Shown one piece after another: positions 37,401-49,900 of a stretch of DNA of 64,000 bases. The DNA is taken from positions 6,920,411 to 6,984,410 of the forward strand of contig NC_087064.1 in assembly GCF_963678635.1 (NCBI RefSeq), written 5' to 3'. Position 1 is the first letter of the stretch, and every line of letters begins with the position of its first letter. This DNA is from Symsagittifera roscoffensis (lineage: Eukaryota; Xenacoelomorpha; Acoela; Convolutidae). The notes below the pieces were generated by a model that worked only from the letters and a program-made list of their open reading frames with translations, made no database searches and was not told where the DNA came from. The translations under genes were made by a program, and so were the position numbers.

Positions 37401-40400
37401 CTAAACGCGCCTGTCGCCAATATATACTAACTTTGAAGGGGAAGCGCGCGCCGAAAAAACGCAGCTTTGTGGTCACAATTTTCCAAAAAGTGCCCAAAAA
37501 GGCTTTTTTGGCCTGTTTTTTCAGGCCAAAGTTTTGGCTGCGGCGCAAAAAAATTGGACGAAACAGTGTCTTTTTAGAGCTTTGGGAGAACTCGGAAAAT
37601 CAATATGGTCGACCTAAAAAAAGGTTGAAAGTTTTTTTTCGAAAATCCGCCTCCTCCCCTCGAGAAAATCCTAGATCCGCCCCTTCTATGACGTTTTGAT
37701 TAGAAGAACTGTTCAGACCTCTTTGTCAGCTAGGAAGTGCTGAGAAGTCTGTATTCTGATGACGTCACTTGGGTTCCTCACAACCATCATACTCTTCACC
37801 ATTATACCCCAGTCAGATAAACTGAAAATGAAAAAAAAATTGAAAAAAAGTTCCAAAAGATGTGTCTGCGATCAAAAAAATTGATTTATTTTTCGCCAAA
37901 CATAGATATCATTAGTTCCTGATAAAATTATAAGGATTTTCTTGTTTCATTTTTTTTCATTTGATTCCAGAAGTCAGCAGATGATTGACTGCCTGATTTT
38001 ATTATCTTTTAAATTACCTTTCTACCTGTTTTTAATCTTAATTTCAGCAATCAACACTATATATTAAAATACACACACGCAAATGATTTAACCAAACATT
38101 GTAGACCGACAAAAAAGTAATACGCAATCATTGGGCTACACAAACTTATGTCGATGTCGACTAGTTTATATTTTTACTGCCAATATTTTCGCTGTAAATT
38201 GATTATTTTTTAATCAAAACAGAAATAACCGGTTACTATGCAAATAGCACAGAATGTTCCGACCATAATCCTTAAAAATAAAAAAGAGAAAAATTTTCTT
38301 TTCAAATCAGTGTAGTTTTTTCTACCAGGAGTGGTAAAAGAATCCGACGTTCAACAAAAAATTAAAGAATAGTCATAGTAAGATAAGCAAACTAGACGGC
38401 AGTGTTTGTAGAAAGTCGAATAGAAAAACAAAACAATCAAAATAAATTCATTTTTTTTTCAATTTTTTTTTTGAGAAATTATTCGAATTTTACTGAAGTT
38501 TTTGATTCCCAAATTGGGGCTTAAAAACCCTAAAAACCAATTTTACTTTTATCAAATATAGCTTGGAGGGCTTAAATTAAGCATAGATAATCTATTGTCT
38601 GCCTGCTTGCTCAATTTATTTGCTCGAAAATGAACAAAAAATCAAAATTTTAAACCAGTTTTTCTCGATTCTGGAAAAAGTTTTTTTAATAACTTTCTGT
38701 TGTTCGAATGACGACTAAAAAAACAAATTAGTATTGTACTCGATCCATTCCATTATTACATTGCGCTCCCCGAAACACCTCCGAAAACACATTTTCTCCC
38801 AATTTTTTAAATTAGTCGGAACAAAATTAGGTTTTCGAAAAGATATTATAACTCTGACAGCTATTTTTCATTTTTATCAACGGGATTTTTTCACTCAACT
38901 TTCACTCAAAAAAAAGGATCAAATAACACTTTTACTGTGTTTTAGACATTCCTTTGATTTTTTTTGTTTTGTAACTCCTGATTTCAGAACTCCTATTCTG
39001 TTGTCACCACAAAGTGATTTGTTGTTCAATAATACCTACTGCTTACTCACTAATAATTATGTGAGTCAACATTTAATTTTTTGTCAAAAGCAAGTTTCCT
39101 CTACATCGTGTTTTATTCATCTTGTTATTTTTTATACATTCAATTCTCCCGAAAGAGAGGGTTTTTCTCCAACTTTTCAAAAACAGTTTTGTTGGCAGCG
39201 CCATAGAGAAGTGCTCCATGTTCGAATACAGGCCCTTCTTCAAAGTTTCAAGTACTTGCTCCCTTTAAATAATTTCCCAGTGGGTACAAAAACACAGCGT
39301 TTTTGGCAACCTTTTGAAATATGTGCAACATATTTTGTGGATATTGAATGGTCAAAACCAAACTCATTTACGCATATTAAGAAAAGTGATCTGAATAAAA
39401 AATTTGAAATTGGCCCTAACTGTTGTCTTGTTTTGGTGCCAATTCTAGCACGTTTTTTCTTACCGTTTTTTTTTCTCAGTTTGTAAATGAAAAATTAATC
39501 ATCAACAAATTTAAACTTTGACACAAAATTGGTTAGTTGTTTTTCCAGTATTTCCTGTTATATCACAGTCATGGGCAAACAAATTAAGTTACGAATATTT
39601 GATTCGTTCAGAGTAATCGCTTATATTGATTCGGAAATGTATGCGACCGAGAGTAGAACTTAGTGGCACTCCTCATGAAAAATTTTCAGACTCGGTTGCA
39701 GAATAACCCAGTTTGCTGTCTTTTCCCTATACTTGATATTAGTAAAGCACGCAAAATTTAGCGTGGCAATTTTTATAAAGACTTGTGTGGAAATGTGTCT
39801 TGGTTTTTTGGCGATATTTGTTATTTTTGAGGTTTTTGCATGCTTTTTATTTCAATGAATTTTTTTGCTTCCTTTCCCGATAGTTTTGTTTGAACGCATT
39901 ATATTTCGTTTTATCCGATAAGCGTTTTAAAAATGCGTTTAAAATTGTTTTTGGTTTCCAGCTAAACAATTAGATGTTTTTTTTTTTGAAATTTGGAATC
40001 ACTTGAAAATCTTTCTAACAAACTGAGAAAAAGTTTACCTTAAGTTTTTTGTATTTGACAGTGTCCAAAACGGGTAGCCAGTACAGTGTTCATGGATTTT
40101 ACCAAATAATAATAAATGGTGGAAGTTTGTTTTTTAAATTTGAGTTTTTATAATTGCTGAATTGATTTGCAGGTAGATTGATTTATTCAACTGACTGTTG
40201 CGGAGTTAATATTTAAAAAATTTGTTATTGCAAAAAAGTTTTGGTTTTACAAAAAAGCAAATTTTGTGATACATTTGAGGATTTGACTCTACTTCATCAT
40301 ATTTTTTAGACTGGCAAAGATTTAAGACTTAATTAATTTTGAACCTTCAAGAACAGTTATCTTTTCACATTGGCTTTTTTATTGACATCTTGATTTAACT

Positions 40401-42182
40401 TTGCTTTTCAATTGGTTTTCTTTGATCTCAACGTATAAATATATCAGCTTTCCCGTTATCCCGTTCATGCATAAAACCGGTGGTTTTTTTTCAAATATCA
40501 CAAGTTGATTTAATTTTTCAGCACAATTGCAAATATATATTTTTTTCCGATTGATATGAAATTTACCATGTTTTTGTAAATTGGACTCTTATTCTGATGC
40601 TAGTATTTGATAATTTGCAAAACTTAGGTCAACAGACTCAGCGGAAATTTTGTTTCACGGGTAATTACAAGTTCTCCGAGATACAACATATCAAAATATT
40701 CTAGAATCTGAATAAGTTCTTTCTGCTTTTCTCCTTTTTTGCAAAGGTCACCATTGAAATCTATATAAATCAAAAAATGTCGTTTGTTTCAAGTTTCAGG
40801 GCTACCAAACGCATAGTTTCTAAAAATGTAAAGTTTCGAAAGTTTCTAAATTATGATCTATTTTTTCATTTGGGTTCCTATTCAAAACCGTCACAAACTT
40901 TACCTTTTCTCAAAGCTTTTTAAAATCTTGTCTTGTCAGCCCTGTGTCTGAAAGCGCAATAAAAGAAGGTCGTGCTACATTTTCTGCTCTAAGTCTAAAT
41001 ATGGGATATTTTGTGTGATTGATCGCAAATTCTGCAAGTAAATCGTTTGTTGATATTCCATAGTAATGAGGCAAAATTTAGTGTCTTTTTTGTTCTGAGA
41101 CACCTGTCAAAATCCCACAATTAACTGAACTTGTAATTTCTCCATGCGAATGTTCTTCGGATACCTATGTATTATCTGAGGCCAGTTTCGTTTTTTGCAG
41201 AAAAAAAAACTGTGTTGTCGTTTTACATATAAACCTGGTTAGCCGAGGTTAACTTAAAACAATGAACCACTTAGCAGAGACGTTCTTCGATTAAAAAAAA
41301 ATTTAATTTTTTTTTTCGGATTTGCAAATCAAAATCCAAAAAATCCAAATCACGCAAACAGAAGTTCTTTTCTGTATTCGGTAAATTTGTGTCTGACAAC
41401 AGATCTTCAGATCATCTTTTTCTGGATAAATCAGTTTTTAATTGTCTTTTTAAAATCTGCATCACAGTTTCTTACCACTTTGACAAAAGGTTGATAATAT
41501 TCATTTTTACCTGACAAGAAACTTACGGCGCGATTATCATCTTTTGGAACCTGTCATCGGAATTGGCAACCAACTGGACCCCTTGCCAACCACTTTCATC
41601 CGCAAGAATCTGGAAAGCACCCTCGCCTTGGGCTGATTTGGACCTGCCTTCTTCACTCCAAACTTCACAGAAAAGGTCATTGACCTTTGAACTTTGCGTG
41701 AGGTCAGTCATCAGAAGCTGGCCCAATAGACCCATTTCACGAGCGACGAGTATGTTTGTGTTTCTTGTCAAAAGTGAACTGATTTGATCCAAGCCGCTTT
41801 TCGGAATTCCGAGAATTAGCAGGAGTGTGTTCACGTTGTTCAGTCCCGCTTCAGCGCATGTTTCGTCTGTATTCAGTTTTGAAATTGGAAGCCTTTCAAT
41901 CATTTGACTTCCTGCGCTGTTTAGAAACGTCGGATAAGAACTATTTATAGATAAGCCCTTATCACTGAAGGAGGGATCTCTTTTCTGCGCAAAAATAGAA
42001 AGTATAATCAGCACAGCTATAAAAAATAATAAGACTGATGTTGAGACGACCAAATTTCGAAATGTTCGATCGGGTTTTACGAAGTTTACATCACGAGAGC
42101 TTTCAGAAGAGAAATTGTTTTTGATCAGATGAAGATGGAGATTAAAGCGCTCTCTCAAGCTCTCTACTTTACTGGTGAACAT
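34486..42182 (-). CDS. Type II membrane sulfotransferase-like protein, 4 exons
   Basis: Exons on the - strand: 42182-41527, 37821-37719, 37049-36943 and 34762-34486. They join in phase (2, 0, 2) to 380 codons plus TAA. A short N-terminal cytoplasmic part precedes one membrane helix (LVVSTSVLLFFIAVLIILSI), then a luminal stem. The domain carries a 5'-PAPS-binding-like LLLILGIPKSGLDQISSLL, the 3'-phosphate-binding-like MMVVRNPSDVIRIQ in exon 2, and LLVHYEDLEIDTFDAISNIFQFL in the last exon, all typical of PAPS-dependent sulfotransferases. The layout suggests a Golgi enzyme sulfating a glycan or protein; the acceptor cannot be told, and WSCD-type relatives are one possibility. An upstream TTG is open in frame, but I chose the first ATG. 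Donors are GTAAGT, GTCTGA and GTGAGT. Two hAT-type MITEs sit in introns 2 and 3. Confidence 0.85.
36014..36436 (+). mobile_element. hAT-type MITE, copy 1 (in sulfotransferase intron 3)
   Basis: This is a 423-base element starting CAGGGGCGGATC and ending GCCCCTG, G-rich at the left and C-rich at the right. It is homologous in reverse orientation to 37270-37685. I see no convincing target-site duplication, so it is probably the older copy. Its short open frames are not genes. Confidence 0.75.
37262..37693 (-). mobile_element. hAT-type MITE, copy 2, with exact 8-bp target duplication (in sulfotransferase intron 2)
   Basis: The element 37270-37685 starts CAGGGGCGGATTT and ends GATCCGCCCCTT, with near-perfect terminal inverted repeats. 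It is flanked on both sides by CTATGACG (37262-37269 and 37686-37693). Eight-base duplications are the hallmark of hAT transposases. The insertion ends 25 bases inside the intron from the exon 2 donor. Confidence 0.9.
37822..41526 (-). other. Sulfotransferase intron 1
   Basis: This is AT-rich, with no exon needed to complete the gene since flanking exons join in phase. A 250-codon open frame lies on the opposite strand (38734-39486), long for such composition, but without a recognised domain or codon pattern. I see nothing else. Confidence 0.6.
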
Positions 42183-43292
42183 AGTTGAAATTAAGAAATC
42201 CAACTGTTTTCAATTGTTTCTGGAAACAAAAATGAAAATGTGTCGCATAATCGATCATTGTAGTGAAAAAGCGTATTTAGTTTACTTAGGGGAGCCTTTG
42301 ACAAATTCCTGGAAGCCATATTGTTGGTTTAAAATCGGGTAAAGAAATTACTCTGTGAAACTTTTCCACGACACGTGAACTGTTTCTGAATGAACTGAAC
42401 CATTTGAAGTCATAATCATATCTAAAAATATATTTGATGAAGGAGAAGAATAAGCGATTGATACTTCTTGAAGCATGAGTCACGGCTGAAAGGTCTTGAA
42501 TATGACATATACTTTAAAACAAAGGTGCCGCTGAGGTTTTGGCGGATCGAATTTTTGGTTTGAATGGCGGTAGGATATTGAAAGGACTTAATTTGAAGCC
42601 AATTAGTGGTGTTAAAATGGGGCTAAATTGTTGTGGGGTTATTTTGTAACGGGATTATAAAGTATGGGGTTAAAACGTAAGTGGTTAAATATTGTGGGGT
42701 TAAAGAGTGGGATACCGACTTTTTTTTAGCTCTTCCATTTCGAATATTTCGAGCTCCGTGGAAGTTTTTGCGAGACCATTTTCAGCAAAGTTTTCAGCAG
42801 CGCAAGCAATTTTTTGAAGAAAAAAGTAATTTTTATTTTTTTTTTAAATATGCAAATAGTTTAAATAGTATGGACGAGACAGTCATGGTTGTCACTAAAT
42901 GTTATATAGGGATGCAAATTAATTATACCATTTTTTGGAGAAAGGTGAAAGAATAAAAGAATCGAATATTTATCAAAAGAAGTTACGTCGAACACAAAAA
43001 ATTTCAGTTTACACCCCATAGCTGGGAATCAGACTGAAGCCGTACACAATTTGCTCAACCACTGTTTTCCAAAAACATTTTTAAAAAACGCGCAACAAAA
43101 TATCGACGCGAAAAAAAATCATTTTCAATTGTGAGAAAAAGCTTTTTGGATGTGACGATCATATCAAATTTGACCAAGCTTTTCTCAGGTTTGCAACGAA
43201 ATCAACAAAAACTGTACGATGCTGTTTAAAACTTTTGTTCAGAGCATTGCAAAAATTTATTGGAAGCTGAACAGTAGAGAACGATGGCGTCC

Positions 43293-43687
43293 CTCATGCT
43301 TGAGGGACCGAATGCTAGAAACTAATTTTAGCTTACTTTCAGCCAATAAGAATTGAGTATTCAAAATCTCAAAATAAATCGCGAAAATCTCAAAGTAAGA
43401 AAATAAATCCAGCCATTAAAGTTAAAACTGACCGATTAGATAATAAGCAGATGAGTTTTCAAGACCGAAAAATTCTTATGATTTTGACCTCACTAATCTT
43501 GATGATTATCCGAAAAGTATTGCAGATGTAACCCGCATTTTGCAATATTTTTGATTATTTTCGACTGATTTAATACATTTTCTGTTAATAGTGAATTCGA
43601 TTTTGTGAGAAAGGCATTTAGCCAATAGAAACGCTTAGCGATTTTGATTGGTTGAAATTTTTCAAGCATTCGGTCCTTCAAGCATGA
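43293..43687. mobile_element. Foldback MITE with about 29-bp terminal inverted repeats
   Basis: The left end CTCATGCTTGAGGGACCGAA and the right end read as reverse complement CTCATGCTTGAAGGACCGAA match over about 29 bases with two differences. The 395-base element has no coding capacity. No target-site duplication is clear. Confidence 0.75.
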
Positions 43688-43704
43688 GAACCCTCCCCGT
43701 AGAG

Positions 43705-43800
43705 AACACAGCGCAAAGTCGATGCGCTGTGCATCAAACGAGGTTAGATTTCCCAGACGTTCAATGGGTTCGATTCCAGTTTGGTCACAATGACGTTCAA
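43705..43800 (+). repeat. tRNA-derived SINE-like head
   Basis: A-box-like GCGCAAAGTCGATGCGCTG (near 43711) and a consensus B box GGTTCGATTCC (43767-43777) lie about 55 bases apart. The intervening sequence does not form a full tRNA cloverleaf by eye, so I call a SINE promoter region rather than a tRNA gene. Confidence 0.45.
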
Positions 43801-43899
43801 AACCGGTTCAATATTTACCGACTTGAACGGAGTTTTAACTTACTACGAAAAAGCCTGAAAACCCCTCAAAACGATAAAAAATGCTTCTAAAACTGGTCA

Positions 43900-46800
43900 A
43901 AATTGCTCAAATTATAGAATTTTTTCCACTCAATTTTTTCATTTTTTTTTCAAACTTGCGGCTTTGTCGCATAGCAAACGCAATCAGCTATAAATATATA
44001 AAGTTCATATTGCAACAACAAAATTTAGGACAACAAAAGACTGCTCGTATATTCGGGCGAAGCCCTGAATGTTCCTATTACACTTTCACGTCAATTTAAA
44101 AAAAGTGAATGAAAACTGACAAAAAACAGAGAACAAATTTTTAACCTTTTTTTTCTAATTTATCACCCCCACACGCTAATGTAAGCTACAAAAGGAATTA
44201 TTGTATCTTAATAATACCGCAAAATGACTTGCCTCATTTGAATTTGCCCATTTCATTTTGGAGCGCTCAAAACACCACTTGAGCGTGTTATAAGAACGCA
44301 ATTTTTTGGGCGTTACTTATCCCAAAAAGTCCAATTTACAGTTAATTGTCTTTTTAAAGTCATTCCTCGAGTCGGCATGACACAATAATCAAAAAAGTCC
44401 TCGTTTTGTAACCAAAAAAAAGCATTAGCAACAAGACTGCTCGTATCAGGACAAAGCCGTGAATAATCGGACTGCATTTAAATTTCATTGGAGTAGTTTA
44501 AATTGAATAATTGAAATTTTCAAAAAAGGAAACTTTAATTTTTTGGGGCTTTTTAAAATCATCCCCAATTGCTATGTTAAGTACAAAGTGATATATTGAT
44601 TCGAAAACATTTATGCTAGCTAAACTAAATGGTCGTATTAATTTTGTAATTTGATTTTTCACACTTGATCTTTGATATTAACCAAAATTGATAGTTTTTT
44701 TATGATTTTATTTAAGCAAAAACTAATCGATATGGATCGGGGGCAGTCGGAACATTCAGGGTTTTGCCGTGATTTACGAGCAGTCTTATATGCATGTAGC
44801 AAAGTATTAAATTTACCAAAAAGCATGCTTGAGTCCACATGGGAACGATTACTAAGATGGATTCAATCTCCACTTACGCAATAGTAGCCCAAAAACAAAT
44901 TGCGCGTTCAATGTTCGAAATTTCACAAAATGCCAATCTTTAAACCCCCATAACTTTTCGAAAAATGATCACAGGTGATATATATATTTTTTAAAATTCG
45001 AGCTCAGGATAATACTTTTTTTTCGATTGGTATACAAAGATTCTGTCAAAAGTTTCTAACTGAAAAGTCGGAGCTTGTCTGGAGAAAAAAATTAACCCGA
45101 GCACAATTATTCCGTCACTATCTTCAAAAGTTGTAGGAACAATAAATTCCTCAACTGGTGGGATAACCGGATGAAACCATATTAAATCTGAATCATCAGT
45201 TCAATCTTAGTTCAGAAGACAGGGTATCTAAAAAGATTCTGGTTAAGGCCGAGATTAAAATCTGATTGCACTGACGAAAGAAGCTGCGAGGAAACAAAAC
45301 GGACTAAAAACAATACCAACAGCAGTTTAGAATTGACCAAGAAAATACCAAACTCAGAAACTATTGTTTTTGTTCCGCCGTTATTGAAAGACAACCATTG
45401 CAATAACAAAACTTGTGAGCCTGAAAGAGAGCCAGTTTCATTGGCAGTTTTTATAAAATTGGAATCTCCGTCATGAGAAGATTTGAATTTAAATATTTGA
45501 GTTTAACATTTTTGCAGGAACGGTGAAAAACTTTGACGTAGAAAATTTTGCCTAGAATCAGTCTTGATAAAATTATTTTTCTTTAAATGTTTTTTTTTTT
45601 ATTTTGACTCTCAGCCCAAAAACTTTTCTTAAACATGAAAGACATAATTTGCATCAAATGCAAACTTTCTCAACTATTATAATGTTATCTGCTTTTGTGA
45701 AACGCAATGAAGATAATAAAAACTGTTATTTTACTAATTAAATGTGAAATATATAAGTTTGGGTAACATTTTTTTCGATTTTTATGTTTTCTTTGGCCAA
45801 ATCATATATTTTTTTCTTCATCTAATTTAAGTTTACTTACATAAGTAAGAATTCTTAATTTAAGTTTTCTAAATTAAGTATTCTTACAAAAAAGATATTC
45901 AGCATTGGTCGAATCATTTTACCGCGCCGGACAATGAAGCCATTTTTATCATGAATTTTTGATGAACTCAATTTAGCACTGTTTACTCTGTGACGTAACC
46001 GCGTTGCCAAGCTGAACACTCATTTGTGTTCTGAGCCAATTTTTTTCAAGAGCATCTATAATAGCACCTCAAAAAAAAACGTCCTTTCTGGTATACAAAA
46101 TATGCGAAACATTTTCCTAAGCTTCAGCGACACCTGAAAATGGTTTTACGGAAAAAATCATCCCGACCTACTCCAAAAACTGCTACAGATTGTTTCCGCC
46201 TTTGTTTCATTTTCAAGTATACAATACTTGAAATTTAAGTGAACAACATTCAATATTAAAAACATTTGTTTCCCAATTTGTAAACTCCCACGTGATAGAT
46301 CTTCATCTTTTTGTCAGTATTCCTTCAGGAAATTATAATTGTATTTGCAACATTTGTTGTTTGATCTCTGTTTTTGTAATTTATTAATGGTGTTGGCCCG
46401 GCCCTAATTACTTTGAGGTGAAGCAAATTAAATTGGTAAGTTAATATACTGCGTTCACATCAATATTTGAGATCTTATGTTAGTTCATAGTTTGAAGTGG
46501 TGAGAATGTTAGTTAAGACTAAATGGCTGCCTAAAGTACTAAAAAGTCAGAAGAAAAACTAGGCTAGCTTTTTTTGACGATTTCGGCAGTTCTCCTGTTG
46601 AGATCTTGTATGATAATCAACCGGAAAAATGATTTTGTTCCGACTTTCGAAGAAATTTTGCAATATTTCTGCTTGGGGTGGTTCTTTATCAAGTCAAGTT
46701 TCGTCGATAGAATTAATAGTTTCAGACAGTAGTAAAGATCCCCGTTTTCTTCAAAAGTCTGAACAAAATTTTTTTAACTCTCCATCGAAAACATCGACTG

Positions 46801-49800
46801 CACGAGTTAAACTTAAAATGATATTTCAATTCCAATTGAGGGTTTGAAAATAATCTTTTCGCCCGTGCTCTGGACTTAATTGTTCCGACTTTCGTAACAA
46901 AAGTAACGAAATATTTGTGCTCGGGGTGGTTTTTTTTCTTCAGACAAATGTCGACTTTTTAACTAGCCATTTTTGACGGAATTTTTTTTTCAAATCATTT
47001 GAAAGATATTCTTGTCCTGAGCTTAAATGTGAAAAATATTTCACCTGTGATTATTTCTAAAAAATTATGGGGGTTTAAAGACTGCCATTTTGGTCATTTT
47101 GGCCAATTTGGGACATTAACGCGCGATGTATTTCGCGCTATTAACGCGTAAGCGTAGATTTAATTCGTCTTAGAAATCGCTCCAAACTGGTTCAAGGAAG
47201 CTTATATGCCATAATTGATTTGTTAACAGGAGCAAAATCTATCAATTTGTACTTAATATGGCGTGTGGGGTGATTTTTTAACGAAAAGTCTACTAAATTT
47301 TTTTAAATTTATTTATTATTACATTCAATTTTTTCATGTTTTTACTGCTCCATAGACCTTAAAAGGCAGACTGAACATTCAGAGCTTTGCCCCGGATGCG
47401 AGCAGTCCTGTTAAGACCTTATTCTTGATGTTCAAAGCGTAAAAACATTTAATTGTGCGTGGCGAATTATCCAACTACAAAATTGTTTCAAATTGATTTG
47501 AAGCAAGCTGTTTGGTCGCATTGTTTTTAAATGACTCAAAGTTTCACGCTTATAATTCCGACTTTTGAAGATTTTTCGGCTTTTAAGCAAGCAAACTTGA
47601 CAGTAATTTTTTGCACCACCCGAAAAATATTTTTATTTGAAGCTTAAAAAAAGTTTCCTTCCTGTGAGCATTTTTTGTAAAATGATAAGGGTTTGAAAAT
47701 TGCTGATTTGGCCAATTTGGGATAATTAACGCGCGATATACTGCGTTCTTAACACATCCGTAATTGGCGGATTAATGTGCTCCAAATTGAAATGAGGCTA
47801 GTAATTCGGTCGTTTTAGTAGGATGCAGGACGCTATATGCAACTCTTTTGTAGTTAGCGAGTGAGGGGATAGATTAAAAATTAAAAAAAAATGATTTTGA
47901 TATTATTTGAATGTTTCCTCAAGTTTTTTTTTTAAATTGGCACCAAAAAGCAGTCAAATATTCAGGGCTTTGCACAGATATACTAGGAGTCTTGTGCTGT
48001 CTCAAGTTTTACTGTTGTTACATGAACTTTAAAAATTTATCGTTGGTTGCCTTTGTTATGGAACAAACCGCAAACCTAATGGGGGCATGGGGTCATACGA
48101 ATGCGTTCCAAATTGAATTGAGCCAAGTCATTTGTTTGTATTATTAGAATGCAAGACGCTTAATACATCCCTTTGTATTTTAATTTTGCGTGTGGGTGAT
48201 AGATTTAAAAGACTAAAAAACGTTGTTTTTTTCCGATTTTTTAAAATTTGTTTTAAAGAGCGTTTAACAAACCAAGGTATTGTCCTGATTTACGTTTTGT
48301 ATTGTTCTGAGTTTTTTGTTGTAATATGAACTTCGGATATTTATAGTTGGAAGCGTTTGTGCTATGCAACAAATACGCAAAGTAAATGGGGATGGAATAA
48401 TGTGTTCTAAATTGATTTGAGGCAATCAGTTTGGCATTATGAGTAGGACAGACAATAAAAACAACCTTTGTAGTTAATTCACTTTAGCGTGTCATTCACT
48501 TGAAACTAAAATGAAAAACAAAAAACAAACAAACTGCTCTTATCAGGCGAAGCTTTGAGCGTTCCGACTGCCTTCTAAGGTCGCTGAAGCAATTTTTGCT
48601 TCAAAACAATTGATGAATTTTTCACAAAATGAAAAAAACAGAATTTTTTTTTCAAATATCAGTTTTTTTTCAAACATTGTTTCAAAGATCAGCTCCCCAC
48701 ACACCATATAGAACACAAGTAGGTAGATTTTGCTCCTAGTACATTAGCAACTATGACAATTAACCCACTTGAACTAACTTCGAACAACTTCTACGATGGA
48801 TTAAATCTCCCCTTACGCGTTATGGAGCACGTTATATTGCGCGTTAATTATCTCATATGGCCCTAATGGCAGTCTTTAAACCCCTTAGTTTTACGAAAAA
48901 AATCATCTGTCAAAATTTAAAATTCGAGCTCAAGCCAATAGTGTTTTCTTTTAGATCAGGTTTAAAAAAATTGCCAAAATTTGCTAATTCTATGGTCGGA
49001 GTTCGTCTGGAGAAACAAAAAACCATCCCAAGAAAATTTTTGATTATTTTCTTCGAAAGTCAAACAAAACAGCTTTCTTTTTTGTTATCTTTTCTGTTAA
49101 TTCTTAAGTTATTGTACAAAAAAAAACATTTCACTTGGCTTTAAAGTGCAATCGGAACATGCAGGGCTTTTTCTTGCTATACGAGCATTTTTTTTTCAAA
49201 CTGTCACATTTTCATACTGTCACAATTAGTAGTGTCTAAAATTTAAGGTTTGATGTATAATTTTGAAATAATTTTTCCTGCAATCGAATTGTCTAATTAG
49301 AAACAAATATGCAATACCAAGATGCTTGCCTCAAATGAAGTTGAAACGGTTATTGAGCCGGATTGAATGGTCCTGAAGGAGATAGTAGCAGGAACTATAT
49401 TTCGCGTTAATTGCCCCAAAACGGCCAAATTGCCACTTTTCAAACTTTTTTTAAGAAATGGCACGCTTAACGTCGTCTTACCTTTGAGCTCGGAAAGTTG
49501 AAATTTTTAGATAATAAAAGGCAAAACTGGCTAGTTATTTTGATAATTCGATTTTTTTCTTAGAAAAAATAACCAAACCAAAAAATCTGAAAAAAAAACA
49601 TTCCAGTCTGACTGATTTCACTTTATATCATTTACTCAATTTACATTTAGTTAGTTAAATCGAACAACGCAACTTTTTAGAAAAATTAGCTAATTACCAT
49701 GTTTTTCCTTGTTCCAATTTTCGAATGAAGTGATTGACTATTTCTGCTTTTTTCTCCGCAATTTTTCATTTGGACCAACGCAGACGACTTTTAAATACTA

Positions 49801-49900
49801 TTTATTTGAATTCAATCTGAAAAAACTTCTTACCTGAGACCATTTTTTATGAAGTTATGGGGGTTTGAAAATTGGTAATAATCAATGCGCGCTGTTCTCA
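43900..49900. repeat. Cluster of a dispersed MITE-like family in both orientations
   Basis: Recurring blocks in fixed order are: TTGTTCCGACTTTCGAA, a GGGGTGGTTTTTT block, a GGGGTTTAAAGATTGCC block, GGCCAATTTGGGATAATTAACGCGCGA, and CAGTCGGAACATTCAGGGCTTTGCC with GAGCAGTC. The ends TTGTTCCGACT and AGTCGGAACA form a terminal inverted repeat. The clearest forward copies are about 46880-47375 and the partial 47560-47990; reverse copies are about 44810-45140 and 48540-49075. Confidence 0.7.

Noticed and set aside
36268-37699. Open frames of 65-111 codons
   Set aside because: They lie inside the two hAT MITEs and are low-complexity.
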